IMG/VR virus record: IMGVR_UViG_3300021479_000013
Coordinates: 18,400-82,399 of that record
DNA: 64,000 bases
Origin: a virus
Strand: one strand, 5' to 3'
Shown here: one piece after another, positions 23,498-30,423 of the stretch
How positions within the stretch are numbered: the stretch's first letter is position 1
Layout of the letters: every line of letters begins with the position of its first letter
Translations under genes and position numbers: made by a program
Notes under the pieces: generated by a model
Told to the model about the DNA's origin: nothing
What the model saw: only the letters and a program-made list of their open reading frames with translations
The model's database searches: none

Positions 23498-23794
23498 TTA
23501 GCCGTTGACATAAGCCACCACTTCCCAGCGTCCGGACTCCATGCGGTAGAATGATGCGGACAGCCAGAGACCCTCGCCAATCTCCTCGTGCAGGCGAGAA
23601 GTGTGATAATCGACGTAGTGAGTAAAGTGATTCTCGCCGACCTCGAAGCCGTGGTCGTGTAAAATCAGTTCTATGGTGAGCATAGGAACTGCCTGGTGGT
23701 AGATGAGACCGAGCTTGTGCAGGTCGGCGTTGACCGCTTGCTTCCTGGCTCGCAGGCTTGGAATCTTTGACTGGCAGTTGGTGCAGAGTGTCAT
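23498..23794 (-). CDS. hypothetical protein with an N-terminal CxxC
   Basis: 98 aa from ATG 23794 behind the unit 6 leader (CAGTGAGGACACGAAC). C-T-N-C-Q-S-K near the start, then G-E-N-H-F-T-H-Y-V-D, reminiscent of V-G-E-N-F-V-H-F in paralogs A and B. Beta-rich C-terminus. Unknown. Confidence 0.65.
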   Translation of the reverse strand: MTLCTNCQSKIPSLRARKQAVNADLHKLGLIYHQAVPMLTIELILHDHGFEVGENHFTHYVDYHTSRLHEEIGEGLWLSASFYRMESGRWEVVAYVNG

Positions 23795-23816
23795 GTTCGT
23801 GTCCTCACTGTTTTGG

Positions 23817-23853
23817 ATTCTCTCACAACCTAGGAATATAGTCAATGGTACTT
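23817..23853 (-). promoter_or_regulatory. GTAC-operator promoter, unit 6 (half operator)
   Basis: TTGACT (23845-23840), 17 nt, GAGAAT (23822-23817) with TG before. A single AAAGTACC half-site at the -35. Confidence 0.7.
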
Positions 23854-23857
23854 TAGT

Positions 23858-24319
23858 TTAGCCCCACGCTATCGTCTTGTACCAGGCTGGTTCCGCTCCA
23901 GACTTGGTCAGGATGCTCTGGTATGAGAGAGCGATATCAAGGACGGAGCGCTTCACGTCTACCGTGTAAGCGAATCGTACCTGGGACCTGGAGTCCATTC
24001 CGGCGAAGGTGCACTTGTCTGTAATGACCTGGGTGCTGCCGTCTTCATTCACGTGGATCGATTGAACTTTGAGCCACGAGTATCCGAAGTTTCCGCCGTT
24101 TGTCATAAGCAGGTCTTTGAACTTGTCACCGACCGCCAGCTGGCTAACTGACTTGCTCAGAAGACGTGTGAATAAACTTTGTGCTGCGGTGCCTCGCTTG
24201 GTTAGCGTTTCCTTCTGGCCGCGACACCGGAAACAGGTAGTGCCGTAAGACTGGCAGTATGAGTACTGGCCGGAACCGTCGCAACGTGAGCAGGTCTCGG
24301 ATTCGAATAGCAGGGACAT
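23858..24319 (-). CDS. DnaJ-type zinc-finger protein
   Basis: 153 aa. C-S-R-C-D-G-S-G near residue 10 and C-F-R-C-R-G near 29 are two CxxCxGxG-like knots of the DnaJ Cys-rich domain, without a J domain. The rest is a beta-rich domain. May capture the host chaperone or a protein partner. TAATG overlap with the 70-aa gene. Confidence 0.65.
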   Translation of the reverse strand: MSLLFESETCSRCDGSGQYSYCQSYGTTCFRCRGQKETLTKRGTAAQSLFTRLLSKSVSQLAVGDKFKDLLMTNGGNFGYSWLKVQSIHVNEDGSTQVITDKCTFAGMDSRSQVRFAYTVDVKRSVLDIALSYQSILTKSGAEPAWYKTIAWG

Positions 24320-24531
24320 TACTTGCCTCCATATAAGGATACCAACCCGATTGCAACCATATCGCTGAATACCTGGGTCATCACGTTGACCTTAAGATCT
24401 TGGACGGCCAGGTCCAGCTGGCGCTGCATTTCGTGGATGGACGCGGGGTGGGCGAGGGTACGAATATCCTTCGCGAGTAACTCCGCGTAAAGTGCGACTC
24501 GGACGACGCTGCTGATCTTTGTGTTTTCCAT
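24319..24531 (-). CDS. hypothetical helical protein, 70 aa
   Basis: Mostly amphipathic helix (V-A-L-Y-A-E-L-L-A-K-D, L-D-L-A-V-Q-D-L-K). ATG preceded only by GGTGAGAGAATACAAAC, so its leader is very short after promoter unit 7. Unknown. Confidence 0.6.
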   Translation of the reverse strand: MENTKISSVVRVALYAELLAKDIRTLAHPASIHEMQRQLDLAVQDLKVNVMTQVFSDMVAIGLVSLYGGK

Positions 24532-24537
24532 GTTTGT

Positions 24538-24598
24538 ATTCTCTCACCGATCTAGATTTGTGTCCATAGTACTTCGGTACCGAATTTGTCTAGTACTT
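24538..24598 (-). promoter_or_regulatory. GTAC-operator promoter, unit 7
   Basis: TGGACA (24566-24561), 17 nt, GAGAAT (24543-24538) with TG. Operator GGTAC-CGAA-GTACT (24581-24568) and distal AAGTACTA (24598-24591) over the upstream stop. Confidence 0.8.
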
Positions 24599-24838
24599 CG
24601 TTGCCTTCATGAATTCCTCGGCTGAGAGCATCCACGCCTCGCTGCCTGTGTCGTACCGTACGCTGATCGCTGGGACTGTGAAACGGCCCGATGTGACCGT
24701 GCCGGTTTGAAAGCATACGCCTAGGTCTTGGGTGACACGGTGTCGGACGCGGTCGTTTACCTTAATCTTGGTCGAGAGCGTTTGGTTGAACTGCGCGCCC
24801 TGGTTTGGTTCACCGAATAAAAGTGTGAATAGACTCAT
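24590..24838 (-). CDS. small beta-barrel protein, 82 aa
   Basis: I-K-V-N-D-R-V-R-H-R-V-T-Q-D-L-G-V and G-T-V-T-S-G-R-F resemble an SH3/KOW barrel. Start overlaps the stop of the next gene. Role unknown. Confidence 0.65.
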   Translation of the reverse strand: MSLFTLLFGEPNQGAQFNQTLSTKIKVNDRVRHRVTQDLGVCFQTGTVTSGRFTVPAISVRYDTGSEAWMLSAEEFMKATKY

Positions 24839-25047
24839 GACTTCCTCGCTTTCATATCTTGTGCTATCTTGCCTTCGTCGAGTCGCTTGCTCACTTCGAG
24901 CCTTAATACCGTTGTGACCAGTTTGCCGTCTTGCCAGCTCTCCTCGAATTCGCGGCAGGTGCGGCCTTGTTTGATCGCGTGTGTGACCAGCTGGGCTCGC
25001 AGTTCGTGGCCTCTAGGGCTGTTGGGGAATGTGAATGAGTCTGTCAT
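24835..25047 (-). CDS. hypothetical protein, 70 aa
   Basis: Helical and charged (E-L-R-A-Q-L-V-T-H-A-I-K-Q-G, L-R-L-E-V-S-K-R-L-D). Overlaps both neighbours by ATGA. No family. Confidence 0.6.
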   Translation of the reverse strand: MTDSFTFPNSPRGHELRAQLVTHAIKQGRTCREFEESWQDGKLVTTVLRLEVSKRLDEGKIAQDMKARKS

Positions 25048-25259
25048 TCTATCTCTCCTAGATTTACTGGCGTAAAGCTCTTATCGACCTTATAAAATTT
25101 CTCTCCGTTGCAAACCATGTCACGACGGCCTAGAAAACCGAGGTGCTGCCATGTCTTGCGATCACAGCAGGAACATTCAAATAGGCCCTTATAGCTCTTT
25201 CCTACGTAATGGGTCATTCGAACGTTTCGATTGCAGACCGTTGGTTCATGTGGTGTCAT
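25044..25259 (-). CDS. small Cys-rich protein, 71 aa
   Basis: ATG 25259 behind the unit 8 leader (CAGTGAGGAACACC). C-N-R-N, C-S-C-C-D-R-K and V-C-N-G: four to five cysteines in a short beta fold, probably zinc. Unknown function. Confidence 0.65.
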   Translation of the reverse strand: MTPHEPTVCNRNVRMTHYVGKSYKGLFECSCCDRKTWQHLGFLGRRDMVCNGEKFYKVDKSFTPVNLGEIE

Positions 25260-25278
25260 GGTGTTCCTCACTGGTTGC

Positions 25279-25322
25279 ATCGTCTCATGCCTTGGGATTG
25301 GAGTCAATAGTACGAAAGTACT
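25279..25322 (-). promoter_or_regulatory. GTAC-operator promoter, unit 8, inside the RHH gene
   Basis: TTGACT (25307-25302), 17 nt, GACGAT (25284-25279). Operator AGTAC-TTTC-GTACT (25322-25309), perfect. All of it except the -10 is also the 3' end of the RHH coding sequence. Confidence 0.8.
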
Positions 25323-25431
25323 GTTCTATGATCGAGCGGACGATACAGGCAAGGGAGACCTGGCGCTGGGTTGCTAAGGACTGGAGTCTGACCAGCATGT
25401 CGGGCTTGAATTGGAGAAGGACTCGTTTCAT
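25285..25431 (-). CDS. ribbon-helix-helix DNA-binding regulator
   Basis: 48 aa from ATG 25431 (GAGGTGAGAAC upstream); a reading from 25473 would start inside the operator. The beta strand K-R-V-L-L-Q-F-K, then helix M-L-V-R-L-Q-S-L-A, turn Q-V-S, and helix L-A-C-I-V-R-S-I-I-E-Q-Y match a MetJ/Arc RHH dimer. It is first in the leftward block and faces palindromic sites, so it is the best candidate for the local repressor. Confidence 0.8.
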   Translation of the reverse strand: MKRVLLQFKPDMLVRLQSLATQRQVSLACIVRSIIEQYFRTIDSNPKA

Positions 25432-25451
25432 AGTTCTCACCTCGGGGAGGA

Positions 25452-25480
25452 GCTTAGCACAGAGTGATATCACTTGTCAA
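25452..25480 (-). promoter_or_regulatory. promoter of the RHH gene with an operator inside it
   Basis: TTGACA (25480-25475), 17 nt, CTAAGC (25457-25452). AGTGATATCACT (25474-25463) fills the spacer, so a bound repressor would cover the promoter. Confidence 0.7.
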
Positions 25481-25758
25481 GAGCTAATTTGAAGTGATAT
25501 CAGTCCGTTTGACCAAGTGATATCACTTGTCAGGCCAAGTACGCGATAGGATTGTGTCATAGGTGTCATAAAACAGCCTTTTTCCTCTTAACTTGTTTAC
25601 TATGAACATATTAGAAGCATTTTTAGGCTAAAATCGCAATGCCCTACCTCTGCATCGAGAAATTGAAGTGATATCACTCTCGTGTGGGTCAGGCTTCTAG
25701 TATCTTATTAGACACAAAAAATGGTTCATAGATAGATACAAGAGCAAGTGATATCACT
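25463..25758. promoter_or_regulatory. five AAGTGATATCACTT operators
   Basis: Copies at 25463-25474, 25492-25502 (partial), 25515-25528 (perfect 14-bp palindrome), 25666-25678 and 25746-25758. They share a GTGATATCAC core. Probably bound by the RHH protein or the main repressor. Confidence 0.8.
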
Positions 25759-26343
25759 CTGTTTTCGCGAGCCTGAGGCCGCCCCGCATTTTCGTATGAC
25801 ACCATTCTGTTAAGAGCTTTGTTATCTAAGGCCCCAAGCCAAAAAAAGGTGTCATACAGGTAAAATGACACCACCGCGTGACAGCGCTTCGACCAAAGTG
25901 TCCGAAATATACGACACTCTTCGGACATAGACAATAAGTGTCAACTCACTGATGTCCTCGGGCTCGCAATTAGGCCGATGCCACCGCTTGTACATCCAAT
26001 GACCCAAAGTTCGTGACCTCGCCTGGTGACAGTTCAATAAGAACTAACCCAAAACAAACGCCTGGCAGCACCTTCAAGGTCAACAAAGCAAATGATTTAC
26101 AAGCACTGCCAACATATGGGCAGTAAGCCGAGATTGTCAGAAAATTCCTTTAAGCTCGATTTTCGCGCGATAAGCGCAATGTTTTCAACGATTTTCAGGT
26201 TCGGCCACACAAAAGCTTGCCCCAGCAAGCAAATGGCCAACATAAAAGGCTGTATTATCAACGAGTTAGCGATTCAAGCGCCACAATAGCGGTTTGGCGG
26301 ATAATAAACTATTAATGGCCACGTTGCAACGAAAGGACTTACA
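25481..26343. other. 863-nt intergenic control region
   Basis: Divergent region between leftward and rightward genes, AT-rich. It holds the operators above, an inverted pair TGTCCGAA/TTCGGACA (25899-25906 and 25920-25927) and a GCTTGC-CCCA-GCAAGC hairpin near 26214. Short ORFs here lack ribosome sites and are not accepted. An origin is possible but not shown. Confidence 0.6.
25554..25872. repeat. GGTGTCATA-type repeats
   Basis: GTGTCATA occurs at 25554-25561 and 25563-25570, TATGACACC at 25794-25802, GGTGTCATA at 25848-25856 and TGACACC at 25865-25872. They lie between the other operators and could be a second binding site or origin iterons. Confidence 0.55.
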
Positions 26344-26616
26344 ATGTTCAAATGGTGGAATTTGTATTTCGTGCAGGAAGCCTCGACTGGCAACATAAAG
26401 ATCGGCATAGCGCGCAACCTGAAGCAACGATTGTACGAGCTTCAGACAGACAACTCTAACAAACTAAACCTGTTAGGGTCTGCAAGATTCAGCAGCGAGG
26501 TCGCCGTCCGCAAGACCGAGAAGCGATTGCACGCAACGTTTGCAACGCAACGAGTCAGAGGCGAATGGTTCAAGACCAGCGAGAGCCTGACGCTCATCGC
26601 GTGCTCAGCTTGCTAA
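26344..26616 (+). CDS. GIY-YIG nuclease-fold protein (T5orf172 type)
   Basis: 90 aa. L-Y-F-V-Q-E-A-S then K-I-G-I-A-R-N-L-K-Q-R-L, L-L-G, E-K-R-L-H-A-T-F and R-G-E-W-F-K match the T5orf172/Mug113 branch of GIY-YIG, in which the second motif is degenerate. AAAGGAC before the ATG. First gene of the rightward arm, alone before a promoter. Possibly a homing nuclease or a DNA-binding protein. Confidence 0.75.
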   Translation: MFKWWNLYFVQEASTGNIKIGIARNLKQRLYELQTDNSNKLNLLGSARFSSEVAVRKTEKRLHATFATQRVRGEWFKTSESLTLIACSAC

Positions 26617-26846
26617 CTCGAAGAAAATAAAAGACTTAGGTATTTTCTGTGTGCTGAGCATTTGTAGGACCCCCCGGGGACCTGGCATGCCGCAGTCGCC
26701 CCTAAGCCCCCTCGACTCACCGAATACGTATTCGTGGCAATACCCCGCGTACCATACGGATGTCACATGTTCTTTATACTCAATCACTTACGCCTACCGG
26801 GGGAGTCCGCCAGGGGGCTATCACCAGACCCACCCGTCGATTCTAC
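26617..26846. other. 230-nt intergenic region with a perfect palindrome
   Basis: No gene supported. CGAATACGTATTCG (26721-26734) is a perfect 14-bp palindrome. Nearby are CCCCCCGGGG and GGGGGAGTC runs. Confidence 0.6.
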
Positions 26847-26875
26847 TTGACATGTGACATGGTATGTGATATGAT
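26847..26875 (+). promoter_or_regulatory. strong rightward promoter
   Basis: TTGACA (26847-26852), 17 nt, TATGAT (26870-26875), with TG three bases before the -10. Probably drives the whole 27-30 kb unit. A pair of ATGTGA-like repeats lies in the spacer. Confidence 0.85.
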
Positions 26876-26928
26876 CTTTGAAGTTTCATAAGTCTAGGAA
26901 CACTCTGGCCTGATCTCCGGAGTGCGTT

Positions 26929-26951
26929 GGGCGGTACTCGTAATACCGCCC
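26929..26951 (+). other. 8-bp hairpin in the rightward leader
   Basis: GGGCGGTA-CTCGTAA-TACCGCCC ends 24 nt before the ATG at 26976; only TTTT follows at a distance. It may attenuate or mask the start rather than terminate. Confidence 0.55.
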
Positions 26952-26975
26952 GACCCCTTTTACGAGGAGGAAGTC

Positions 26976-27293
26976 ATGAGCATTCAAAAAGCAGGGGCCC
27001 CCGTCAATCCGTTCGACGTGCTGCTCCCAGGCGATATCGGTTACGTGGACCCCACAAAAAGCAGGGGCCCCCTAGTTGATGAAGAGGAGCCCGGCACTAA
27101 GGGGCCCCTTAGTCCAGAACACAAGCGGCGGCACAACGCCCGAGTCAAGATTGAACTAGGGGGCCCCCGTCGAGCCCGACTAGAGAAGCTGGCGAATTAC
27201 AAGGGATGCACCCTGACGGCGCTTATACGACTTTGCATCGACGAGCAGATTTCAGTAATGGAGTCTCTCTGGTTTAAAACACAATCCCCGTAG
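26976..27293 (+). CDS. RHH-like protein with repeated GGGGCCCC sites in its gene
   Basis: 105 aa, ATG 26976 after GAGGAGGAAGTC. The C-terminal half (R-V-K-I-E-L-G-G-P-R-R-A-R-L-E-K-L-A, T-L-T-A-L-I-R-L-C-I-D-E-Q) fits a ribbon-helix-helix unit. The N-terminal half is loose and Pro/Gly-rich because the DNA repeats GGGGCCCC force Gly-Pro codons. It may regulate its own operon. Confidence 0.65.
   Translation: MSIQKAGAPVNPFDVLLPGDIGYVDPTKSRGPLVDEEEPGTKGPLSPEHKRRHNARVKIELGGPRRARLEKLANYKGCTLTALIRLCIDEQISVMESLWFKTQSP
26994..27168. repeat. four GGGGCCCC palindromes in one gene
   Basis: At 26994-27001, 27064-27071, 27096-27113 (18-bp perfect palindrome) and 27159-27168 (10 bp). The first two lie in a longer AAAAAGCAGGGGCCCCC direct repeat. 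Confidence 0.85.
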
Positions 27294-27318
27294 AAAGTAC
27301 GGGACAAGGACACACCCA

Positions 27319-28032
27319 ATGGAAGTCAAACCACAATCGGTCGAGCAGTTCCTCGTCGAGCAGCTAGAGAAGGTCGCTCCGGGGAAGTATTCGTTCGCGA
27401 GCGCATTACAGTTTTTCAAGACTAGGCTCCGGTTTCCTTGTAACCACATCAAGGGCGGCGGTAGGCGCTCCTCCCTCATATCCGGAGGGAAAGACTACAA
27501 CATCAGCATCTTCACGTTCCCCACGGGCGTCACCGAGGTGAAGTGCCTTTACAACTGTGGTTTGAAGATTCGCACAGACGAGCCCTTGCTGGTCCACGCG
27601 TACAACGAGCTATACGACCTCCCGAGCACCAATAGCAAGGCGTCGGCAGAAGTAATTAAGCACACTAAGAACGGAAAAGTTATTCCTGTTGACCCAGGAC
27701 CAACGCCTGTGTACACAGATGAGTATCGTAAACGTATAAGGGAATCGAACGACCGTTTCTTAGATTACCTCGACCGAAGCAGACTGCGAGGGCGTATCAA
27801 GCCTGATGAAAAGATTCTCGGAGGAACATTTCCTCATCCGGACCCGGTTGAAGCACCTGACTCGATTATTAAACGAACCGTGCTTCAAGCGTTTAAGAAG
27901 GCGAAAAGAAATCCGCCGATACACACCGCTCTGGCCGTTTTCCAAGACAGCATCCCGGCGCTAGAGCCAGTTAAAGTGAAAACCAAGATTCGCAAGGCCC
28001 GTAAGACCCAATCCCGCAAACGCGGAAAGTAA
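27319..28032 (+). CDS. hypothetical basic protein with a Cys/His site
   Basis: 237 aa. F-P-C-N-H-I-K-G-G-G near 41 and C-L-Y-N-C-G-L-K-I near 76 form a C-H-C-C zinc site; the C-terminal 20 residues are highly basic (K-T-Q-S-R-K-R-G-K). A nucleic-acid-binding role is likely but no family was recognised. Confidence 0.65.
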   Translation: MEVKPQSVEQFLVEQLEKVAPGKYSFASALQFFKTRLRFPCNHIKGGGRRSSLISGGKDYNISIFTFPTGVTEVKCLYNCGLKIRTDEPLLVHAYNELYDLPSTNSKASAEVIKHTKNGKVIPVDPGPTPVYTDEYRKRIRESNDRFLDYLDRSRLRGRIKPDEKILGGTFPHPDPVEAPDSIIKRTVLQAFKKAKRNPPIHTALAVFQDSIPALEPVKVKTKIRKARKTQSRKRGK

Positions 28033-28043
28033 AGGACTACCCA

Positions 28044-28820
28044 ATGAAAACGAAAAAGCACACAGATAACATGCCAGGACTGACATCCTCCGAGCAGGCC
28101 GACTTGAACAGCGACCTCCTGCGCCGTACCGAGAAGTCCTTAGACCTCCTGGCGAATCTCCAAGACAGAATCAGCCTGGTCTCATCCGAAACAGCTGACC
28201 TCGTCGAGAACTCTCGCCTCGAAGCATACGCTAACGTCTCGAACCTCCAAGAGATGACGCAGCAAGCGTTCGCCGCCGTCTCGAAAGACGTCGACACCAT
28301 TTCAGAGCGTCTCACCGCATTAGAGAACGCGCCTGTCGCGACCAGCCCGGCCCCCGAGTTCGACCACACATGGGTCAACCGTAAGCTGTCCGGCGTCTAC
28401 GAGTACATCGAAGAGTTGGAAGAGAAGATCGCAAGGCTCACCGACCACGTTAACCGCGAAATCGGCGTGGCCCAAGAAGTTCCTTTGTGCCAACGCATAG
28501 ACTTCGATTACGGAATCCAAGACCCTAAGGTTGACAAGGAATTTAAATTTAAATTTCTGAGTGAGCCATCACGGCCTAAGAATCCGCCGACCACCAGCTA
28601 CATGGGATTCAACGTCCGCTTCAAAGACAACCGCCTGCTGCTAGAGAACGCTGACGAGTTCGAGTTCTTCGTGATCGGAGACCCTTATACCCGTATCACC
28701 GAGCTGGAGAACAAGTGCTTCGGCCTGGTGATATACACGGAAAACAAAGACCAGTACGTCTTGTGCGGCGGCCCCCAGCTTGTCACCATGTTCGTTCAGT
28801 TCTTGGGACCCTGCTCGTGA
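28044..28820 (+). CDS. hypothetical coiled-coil protein
   Basis: 258 aa. Two heptad regions (about 20-95 and 105-135) then a beta-rich domain with F-E-F-F-V-I-G-D-P-Y. GTGA overlap with the next gene. No enzyme motif. Confidence 0.65.
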   Translation: MKTKKHTDNMPGLTSSEQADLNSDLLRRTEKSLDLLANLQDRISLVSSETADLVENSRLEAYANVSNLQEMTQQAFAAVSKDVDTISERLTALENAPVATSPAPEFDHTWVNRKLSGVYEYIEELEEKIARLTDHVNREIGVAQEVPLCQRIDFDYGIQDPKVDKEFKFKFLSEPSRPKNPPTTSYMGFNVRFKDNRLLLENADEFEFFVIGDPYTRITELENKCFGLVIYTENKDQYVLCGGPQLVTMFVQFLGPCS

Positions 28821-29137
28821 GCCGCAAGTCCGTCACGATTCTCGGCGTCAAGATTCCTTTGGCCAATATCATCTCGACACCAAAGTTGACAGAAGCTTGG
28901 ATAGGGTCGCCCTTTCTTCGCCGTCGCAACGACTGGGTGGCGGTCGCCCCATCCACCCCTTCGAAAGAGTACGGGTCATCGTCTGGCACTTATCTAGGCG
29001 GCTATTATGATTATTGCACCTTCTCCACGTTCGCAGTCGATAACAAGTTCGACGACAGGATTTTAACGGCAGCAAAAGAACAAGCCGATGAATACGTTCG
29101 ACGACTCAACAAGTTAGTTCAGGGCGAGTATGTCTAA
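28817..29137 (+). CDS. hypothetical protein, 106 aa
   Basis: GTG 28817 overlaps the stop of the coiled-coil gene; the longer reading from 28715 is not preferred. Mid-region has G-S-P-F-L-R-R-R-N-D-W and a Gly/Tyr turn (L-G-G-Y-Y-D-Y). Unknown. Confidence 0.65.
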   Translation: MSRKSVTILGVKIPLANIISTPKLTEAWIGSPFLRRRNDWVAVAPSTPSKEYGSSSGTYLGGYYDYCTFSTFAVDNKFDDRILTAAKEQADEYVRRLNKLVQGEYV

Positions 29138-29312
29138 GAAAAATATTACGTCGAAAGAGAAAATCGATAACAACACGATTCACGTGACATTCGAGAACCC
29201 AGACGGCACACGCAAGTATGAATTTCGTGGAGCCTCAATGCGCGCCATCCAGCGCGGCAAAGACCCGGCCACTCTAAGTGGTGGTAGATTAGTGGAGCAC
29301 AAAAAGTCATGA
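29130..29312 (+). CDS. hypothetical protein, 60 aa
   Basis: Beta-type (T-I-H-V-T-F-E-N-P-D-G-T-R-K-Y-E-F). Overlaps both neighbours by 4-8 nt. Not assigned. Confidence 0.65.
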   Translation: MSKKNITSKEKIDNNTIHVTFENPDGTRKYEFRGASMRAIQRGKDPATLSGGRLVEHKKS

Positions 29313-29665
29313 GCAAAAGCATAGCCCCAGGCGGCAGCGACACGTTCGAGCACGGTGCGGACGGAGACCCGGAAGACTACACCCCCACGTATTACGGCAA
29401 AAAGAAACTGGAGAAGCACAGCCCCTCGTACTCGGTTTATTACAAGCCAGCGACAGAGGCCGCAGCAGGCGGCTCCGGTGAGAACCAGAACGAAGTAGGC
29501 GGACAGAGCTACCCCGGGCGCAAGACCCCTCAGGCCCAAGCGGTTACTACGGCCACAGAACAGTCCGGCTCCACGGTGCGCCAAGGCCAGAAACAGACCG
29601 GCCTGAACCGTTACCCGATAAACGAACACGAAGAGAAAGCGAAACACACAGGTCCGAACAACTAG
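29309..29665 (+). CDS. low-complexity charged protein, 118 aa
   Basis: Disordered, with S-Y-P-G-R-K-T-P-Q-A and a Gly/Glu-rich middle. The Y-P-G-R-x-T-P block occurs also in the 29884 gene, so the pair may be related structural proteins. Confidence 0.6.
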   Translation: MSKSIAPGGSDTFEHGADGDPEDYTPTYYGKKKLEKHSPSYSVYYKPATEAAAGGSGENQNEVGGQSYPGRKTPQAQAVTTATEQSGSTVRQGQKQTGLNRYPINEHEEKAKHTGPNN

Positions 29666-29680
29666 TTCAAAGGAATAACA

Positions 29681-29866
29681 ATGTTCACATTCTCCGCAAT
29701 CACAATCGTAGTCTCCGCTCTGCTAGGCTTTGCAGGCGGGCGAGTTCATCACCCAGCAAATTTGAAGGTCGCGGCCATCAAGGCCGAGATCGCAAAGATC
29801 GAAACAGAAGTTAAGGCATACGTGATCGCCAGCGCGATTGTCGTTCGCCTTAAAAAACTCCTTTAA
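29681..29866 (+). CDS. single-pass membrane protein, 61 aa
   Basis: N-terminal helix I-T-I-V-V-S-A-L-L-G-F-A-G-G then a charged amphipathic helix with K-A-E-I-A-K-I-E. Possible holin-like or spanin-like accessory, not proven. Confidence 0.6.
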   Translation: MFTFSAITIVVSALLGFAGGRVHHPANLKVAAIKAEIAKIETEVKAYVIASAIVVRLKKLL

Positions 29867-29883
29867 TTCACGAGGTAACTTTC

Positions 29884-30171
29884 ATGTCGTCAGCAAACAC
29901 CACAGCAGCATCTAGCGCGCACGCGCCAGAGAAGTGCATGTCCAGCGAACAGCCGCACGCCCACAAGTACCCGGGCCGCGCGACACCGAAGGCCGAGAAG
30001 GTCACCGACGCGTCTCACGACGCAGCGGCGCTTAAGACAGGTCGGTCCTTATCGATGGGCGTCTCGGCAGACGGCTCACACAAGGGCATCCCGACGAGCA
30101 TGGAAGAGGTTGGCCGTCACACGACGCAGCCCGCCACGCCCAAGTTCGCGCACAAGTACCCCGGAGTCTAG
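29884..30171 (+). CDS. low-complexity protein, 95 aa
   Basis: Repeats H-A-H-K-Y-P-G-R-A-T-P and F-A-H-K-Y-P-G-V at its middle and end. Shares Y-P-G with the 29309 gene. Probably disordered virion or accessory protein. Confidence 0.6.
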   Translation: MSSANTTAASSAHAPEKCMSSEQPHAHKYPGRATPKAEKVTDASHDAAALKTGRSLSMGVSADGSHKGIPTSMEEVGRHTTQPATPKFAHKYPGV

Positions 30172-30197
30172 GGCTTAAAAGAGTTTAAAGATTTCCC

Positions 30198-30226
30198 TTG
30201 ACAACAAGGGGAAACTGTGGTAGGAT
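30198..30226 (+). promoter_or_regulatory. rightward promoter upstream of the zinc-ribbon gene
   Basis: TTGACA (30198-30203), 17 nt, TAGGAT (30221-30226), extended by TGTGG. Start of transcription would be about 3 nt before the ATG at 30236. Confidence 0.8.
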
Positions 30227-30235
30227 GGTATCACG

Positions 30236-30421
30236 ATGAAGACATACGAAAGAGAGATGTGGATTCCGTCTAAAAACGGCGTCGGTATCCCTCCGAAGTT
30301 TTTATCATGTCCAGAGTGCGGGGGCACTATGCGACCACGCCCAGGCCACAGATATGTTTGCCAAGAATGTGAAACAGAAACAACGTTAGACATGACACCG
30401 CTCGATCACAAAAAGAGGTGA
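30236..30421 (+). CDS. zinc-ribbon small protein, 61 aa
   Basis: C-P-E-C-G-G and C-Q-E-C-E at 25 and 42 form a classic four-Cys ribbon. The mRNA may be nearly leaderless; otherwise no SD is close. Function unknown. Confidence 0.7.
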   Translation: MKTYEREMWIPSKNGVGIPPKFLSCPECGGTMRPRPGHRYVCQECETETTLDMTPLDHKKR

Positions 30422-30423
30422 CT

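Noticed and set aside
25689-25934. 81-codon minus-strand ORF in the control region
   Set aside because: It runs through operators and repeats, has no ribosome site and no neighbour coupling.
26092-26289. 65-codon plus-strand ORF before the GIY-YIG gene
   Set aside because: No SD, odd composition, lies in intergenic DNA.
26929-26960. Terminator before the 26976 gene
   Set aside because: The T-run is short and far from the helix, and it would block the promoter just upstream.
28715-28816. N-terminal extension of the 28817 gene
   Set aside because: The GTG with GTGA overlap is better; the extension lies inside the preceding gene.
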